From contig CBDFML010000012.1 of assembly GCA_965249645.1 (NCBI GenBank), positions 1,054,001 through 1,118,000 of the forward strand: a DNA stretch of 64,000 nt, written 5' to 3'. Numbering within the stretch: the stretch's first letter is position 1; every line of letters begins with the position of its first letter. A program made the translations under genes and the position numbers. This document shows positions 62,323 through 64,000 of this stretch, piece by piece. The notes beneath the pieces are model-generated. The model was given only the letters and a program-made list of their open reading frames with translations. It ran no database searches and was not told the origin of the DNA. The DNA is from CAVOEB01 sp965249645 (GTDB lineage: Bacteria; Pseudomonadota; Alphaproteobacteria; UBA828; JAPUJA01).

Positions 62323-62964
62323 CTAGTCCGCGCTCGGCAGCAAGGGAGTGGCGGGCTGATCCCCGGAATCCGAGGGATTGGGCAGCTCGGGTGCCACCCC
62401 GGCCGGTGTTTCGCCCGAAGCCTCGGGCACCGGTGGCAAATCGACATCGGGCAGGCTCGGCACGGAATCGGCACCGGGACTGGCGGGCAGTGTGGTCGAC
62501 TCCGAGGCGCCGGGATCCCAGCTATCCGTCGAGTCGTCGGGAATCACGAGGTACTCGTCACCGGCGTCCGGGACGGCGGGTGCGGAGGGTATGTCGTCCA
62601 TCGGTGTCTGGACCGGCTCCCGATCGGGAATGACAAGCAGTTCGCCCGCCGATTCCGGCAACACCGGCCCGCTGGGCCCGGCCTCGTCCGTCGCGGAAGG
62701 TGGCGCGGCCGCGTCTCCAACCACCGACGCGGACTTGCGCTCGCCGCCGGTGAGCACCGCGAGGATCAGGCACACGGCGATGAACAGGAAGGCAAGAACG
62801 GCGGTCGCCCGGGACAACAGATTGGCCGAACCGCGCGCCGATATCAGACCGCCACCTTGACCACCGCCAATGCCCAGCGCGCCGCCTTCGCTGCGCTGGA
62901 TCAGCACCGTGCCGATCATGGCGACCGCGATGACCAGGAGAATCACCAGAAGAATCGTGATCAC
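62323..62964 (-). CDS. secG: Protein translocase subunit SecG with a long acidic tail
   Basis: A 213-aa SecYEG component. The first about 75 residues are a normal SecG: helix MITILLVILLVIAVAMIGTV, the loop QRSEGGALGIGGGQGGG and helix AVLAFLFIAVCLIL. The remaining about 135 residues are a Pro/Ser/Asp-rich tail with two copies of an LVIPD unit (GELLVIPDREP and DEYLVIPDDST), much longer than in E. coli (110 aa in total). Confidence 0.93.
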   Translation of the reverse strand: MITILLVILLVIAVAMIGTVLIQRSEGGALGIGGGQGGGLISARGSANLLSRATAVLAFLFIAVCLILAVLTGGERKSASVVGDAAAPPSATDEAGPSGPVLPESAGELLVIPDREPVQTPMDDIPSAPAVPDAGDEYLVIPDDSTDSWDPGASESTTLPASPGADSVPSLPDVDLPPVPEASGETPAGVAPELPNPSDSGDQPATPLLPSAD

Positions 62965-62988
62965 GTCGTCCGCGCCTTTCGCTATCCG

Positions 62989-63756
62989 TTACGTCGCCGC
63001 GGCGGCGGCCAAGCAAATCGCCCAAAATTCGTCCGCCGCCAAACTGGCGCCGCCGACAAGGGCACCGTCAACATGTGCCACCGCCATCAACTCGTCCGCG
63101 TTCGACGGCTTGAGTGAACCACCGTAGAGTAACCGGATGCCCACTCCCGTCTCGCCGAACCGGGCCGCGATACGCTCGCGCATGAAGCCCTGCATTTCGG
63201 CCACCTCGTCCGCCGCCGGGGTTCGTCCGGTGCCGATCGCCCAGACCGGCTCGTAAGCGACTACCGTGTTCGCGGCCGTCGCACTCTCGGGCAACGAACC
63301 GTCGAGTTGGCCGCCCACAACCGCGAGGGCCCGACCGGCATCCCGTTCGTCCGCCGTCTCGCCGACGCAGACGATCGCCGTCAACCCCGCGACCTGGGCG
63401 GCTTCGGCCTTGACGCGCACCAGTTCATCACCTTCGCCGTGGTCGGCCCGGCGCTCCGAATGGCCGACGATCACATAGCGGCAGCCCGCATCGGCCAGCA
63501 TCGTCGCGGCGATGTCGCCCGTATGGGCGCCCGGCTCACGCGCCGAGCAATCCTGGGCACCTAGCGCAATCCCGCTACCGTCAAGAGCGCTGCGAACCTC
63601 CGCAAGCAGCGTCGCGGGCGGACAGACCAACAGGTCCGCGACCAATTCCGGCTGGGCCGAGGCCCGCGCTGCCAGGTCGCGCGCCCGATCCAGCCCGTCG
63701 CGGCGCAGGCCGTTCATCTTCCAATTTCCCGCGATGAGGGGACGTGTCCCAGGCAC
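62989..63756 (-). CDS. tpiA: Triose-phosphate isomerase
   Basis: A 255-aa TIM barrel starting at GTG 63756. The active-site residues are in IAGNWKMNG (Lys), VGHSERR (His) and VVAYEPVWAIGTGRTP (Glu); the phosphate loop YGGSLKP is present. It is the first gene of the tpiA-secG-pyrG-kdsA-eno run. Confidence 0.97.
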   Translation of the reverse strand: MPGTRPLIAGNWKMNGLRRDGLDRARDLAARASAQPELVADLLVCPPATLLAEVRSALDGSGIALGAQDCSAREPGAHTGDIAATMLADAGCRYVIVGHSERRADHGEGDELVRVKAEAAQVAGLTAIVCVGETADERDAGRALAVVGGQLDGSLPESATAANTVVAYEPVWAIGTGRTPAADEVAEMQGFMRERIAARFGETGVGIRLLYGGSLKPSNADELMAVAHVDGALVGGASLAADEFWAICLAAAAAT

Positions 63757-63850
63757 CTCGACCAGCCGGCAGCCGTCAAAAAAAGTCGCTGCTGTTTAGC
63801 ACAGCCCCCGCGCCATGACCAGCGCCGCTCCGGGGCCCGCAAATTCGACG

Positions 63851-63879
63851 TTGCGGGGCTCAGAGCGCGCTTCTATTAT
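63851..63879 (+). promoter_or_regulatory. Sigma-70 promoter for the ppiD-like gene
   Basis: TTGCGG (63851-63856), a 17-base spacer, then TATTAT (63874-63879), 59 bases before the start codon. Confidence 0.6.
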
Positions 63880-63904
63880 CCGCCACATCGGGCGCTGCAC
63901 CCAA
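63875..63904 (-). promoter_or_regulatory. Divergent promoter for tpiA
   Basis: On the minus strand TTGGGT (63904-63899), an 18-base spacer, then GATAAT (63880-63875). Its -10 box overlaps that of the plus-strand promoter, so the two polymerases would compete. Confidence 0.45.
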
Positions 63905-63938
63905 TTCAATCAAGAGTTTAGCCGGAGTCGACGCCACC

Positions 63939-64000
63939 ATGCTCGGGAGCATCCGCAAACAGACCCACTCCTGGGTGGTCCGGGGCATGCTGATCCTGCT
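63939..64000 (+). CDS. Peptidylprolyl isomerase, PpiD/SurA-like N-terminus (3' partial)
   Basis: Only about 20 codons are visible: MLGSIRKQTHSWVVRGMLIL. This matches the N-terminus of PpiD-type periplasmic folding factors, where a basic start and W-V-V/K-G precede the single membrane anchor. A gene for such a protein next to tpiA is common in alphaproteobacteria. Confidence 0.6.
   Translation, partial: MLGSIRKQTHSWVVRGMLIL

Noticed and set aside
1..64000. CRISPR arrays, tRNA or rRNA genes
   Set aside because: No regularly spaced repeats, cloverleaf with CCA-type ends, or rRNA-like sequence was seen on reading either strand.

Overview
The window is a piece of a high-GC alphaproteobacterial chromosome, most like Rhodospirillales-type genomes (inferred from gene order and protein flavour; no rRNA is present). 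It opens inside an ABC permease gene and closes inside a ppiD-like gene. No tRNA, rRNA, CRISPR array or replication origin was seen.

The backbone is the conserved alphaproteobacterial run tpiA-secG-pyrG-kdsA-eno-ftsB-pdhABC-lpd-lipA-ratA, then pncC-pgpA-ispDF on the other strand, then dusB-(ntr genes)-trkA-dat-hfq-hflX. Here the backbone is broken at nearly every joint by accessory DNA. (1) A roughly 4 kb low-GC island with a Gabija-like OLD nuclease/UvrD helicase pair sits at the hflX 3' end, bounded by a 77-bp direct duplication of that gene end. (2) Between dusB and trkA the ntrBCYX genes are missing and only a 95-codon Fis/NtrC-C-terminal gene remains, overlapping the dusB stop. (3) Between dusB and ispDF lie about 13.5 kb: a choline/betaine-type demethylation set (GMC oxidoreductase, homocysteine methyltransferase, dimethylglycine dehydrogenase-like protein), a PotABCD-type transporter, a second substrate-binding protein and a LuxR regulator. 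(4) Between pncC and ratA lie an esterase, a D-threonine aldolase-like enzyme, a DUF2182/DUF1326 pair, a hydrolase with a frameshifted Tat signal, ProXp and another substrate-binding protein. (5) Between pdhA and ftsB lies a 6.4 kb segment bounded by two copies of one IS, carrying an agmatinase-family enzyme, a PhyH dioxygenase and a kinase-aminotransferase fusion. (6) Between ftsB and eno lies a catabolic block (cupin, imine-reductase-like enzyme, LLM flavoprotein, MaoC, SDR, MmgE/PrpD, acyl-CoA synthetase).

The left end (1-4773) is a separate catabolic unit: an amidase, a Rieske oxygenase and an NMT1/TauA-type binding protein on the minus strand, facing a partial ABC permease on the plus strand.

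Three essentially identical 831-bp IS5-family (IS427-like) elements, all in the same orientation, lie at 5173, 44625 and 50241. Two genes look broken: the GMC oxidoreductase by one in-frame TGA, and the Tat-exported isochorismatase-family hydrolase by a frameshift in its signal peptide. All coordinates and motifs come from reading the sequence; family names and typical gene orders come from general knowledge and were not searched.
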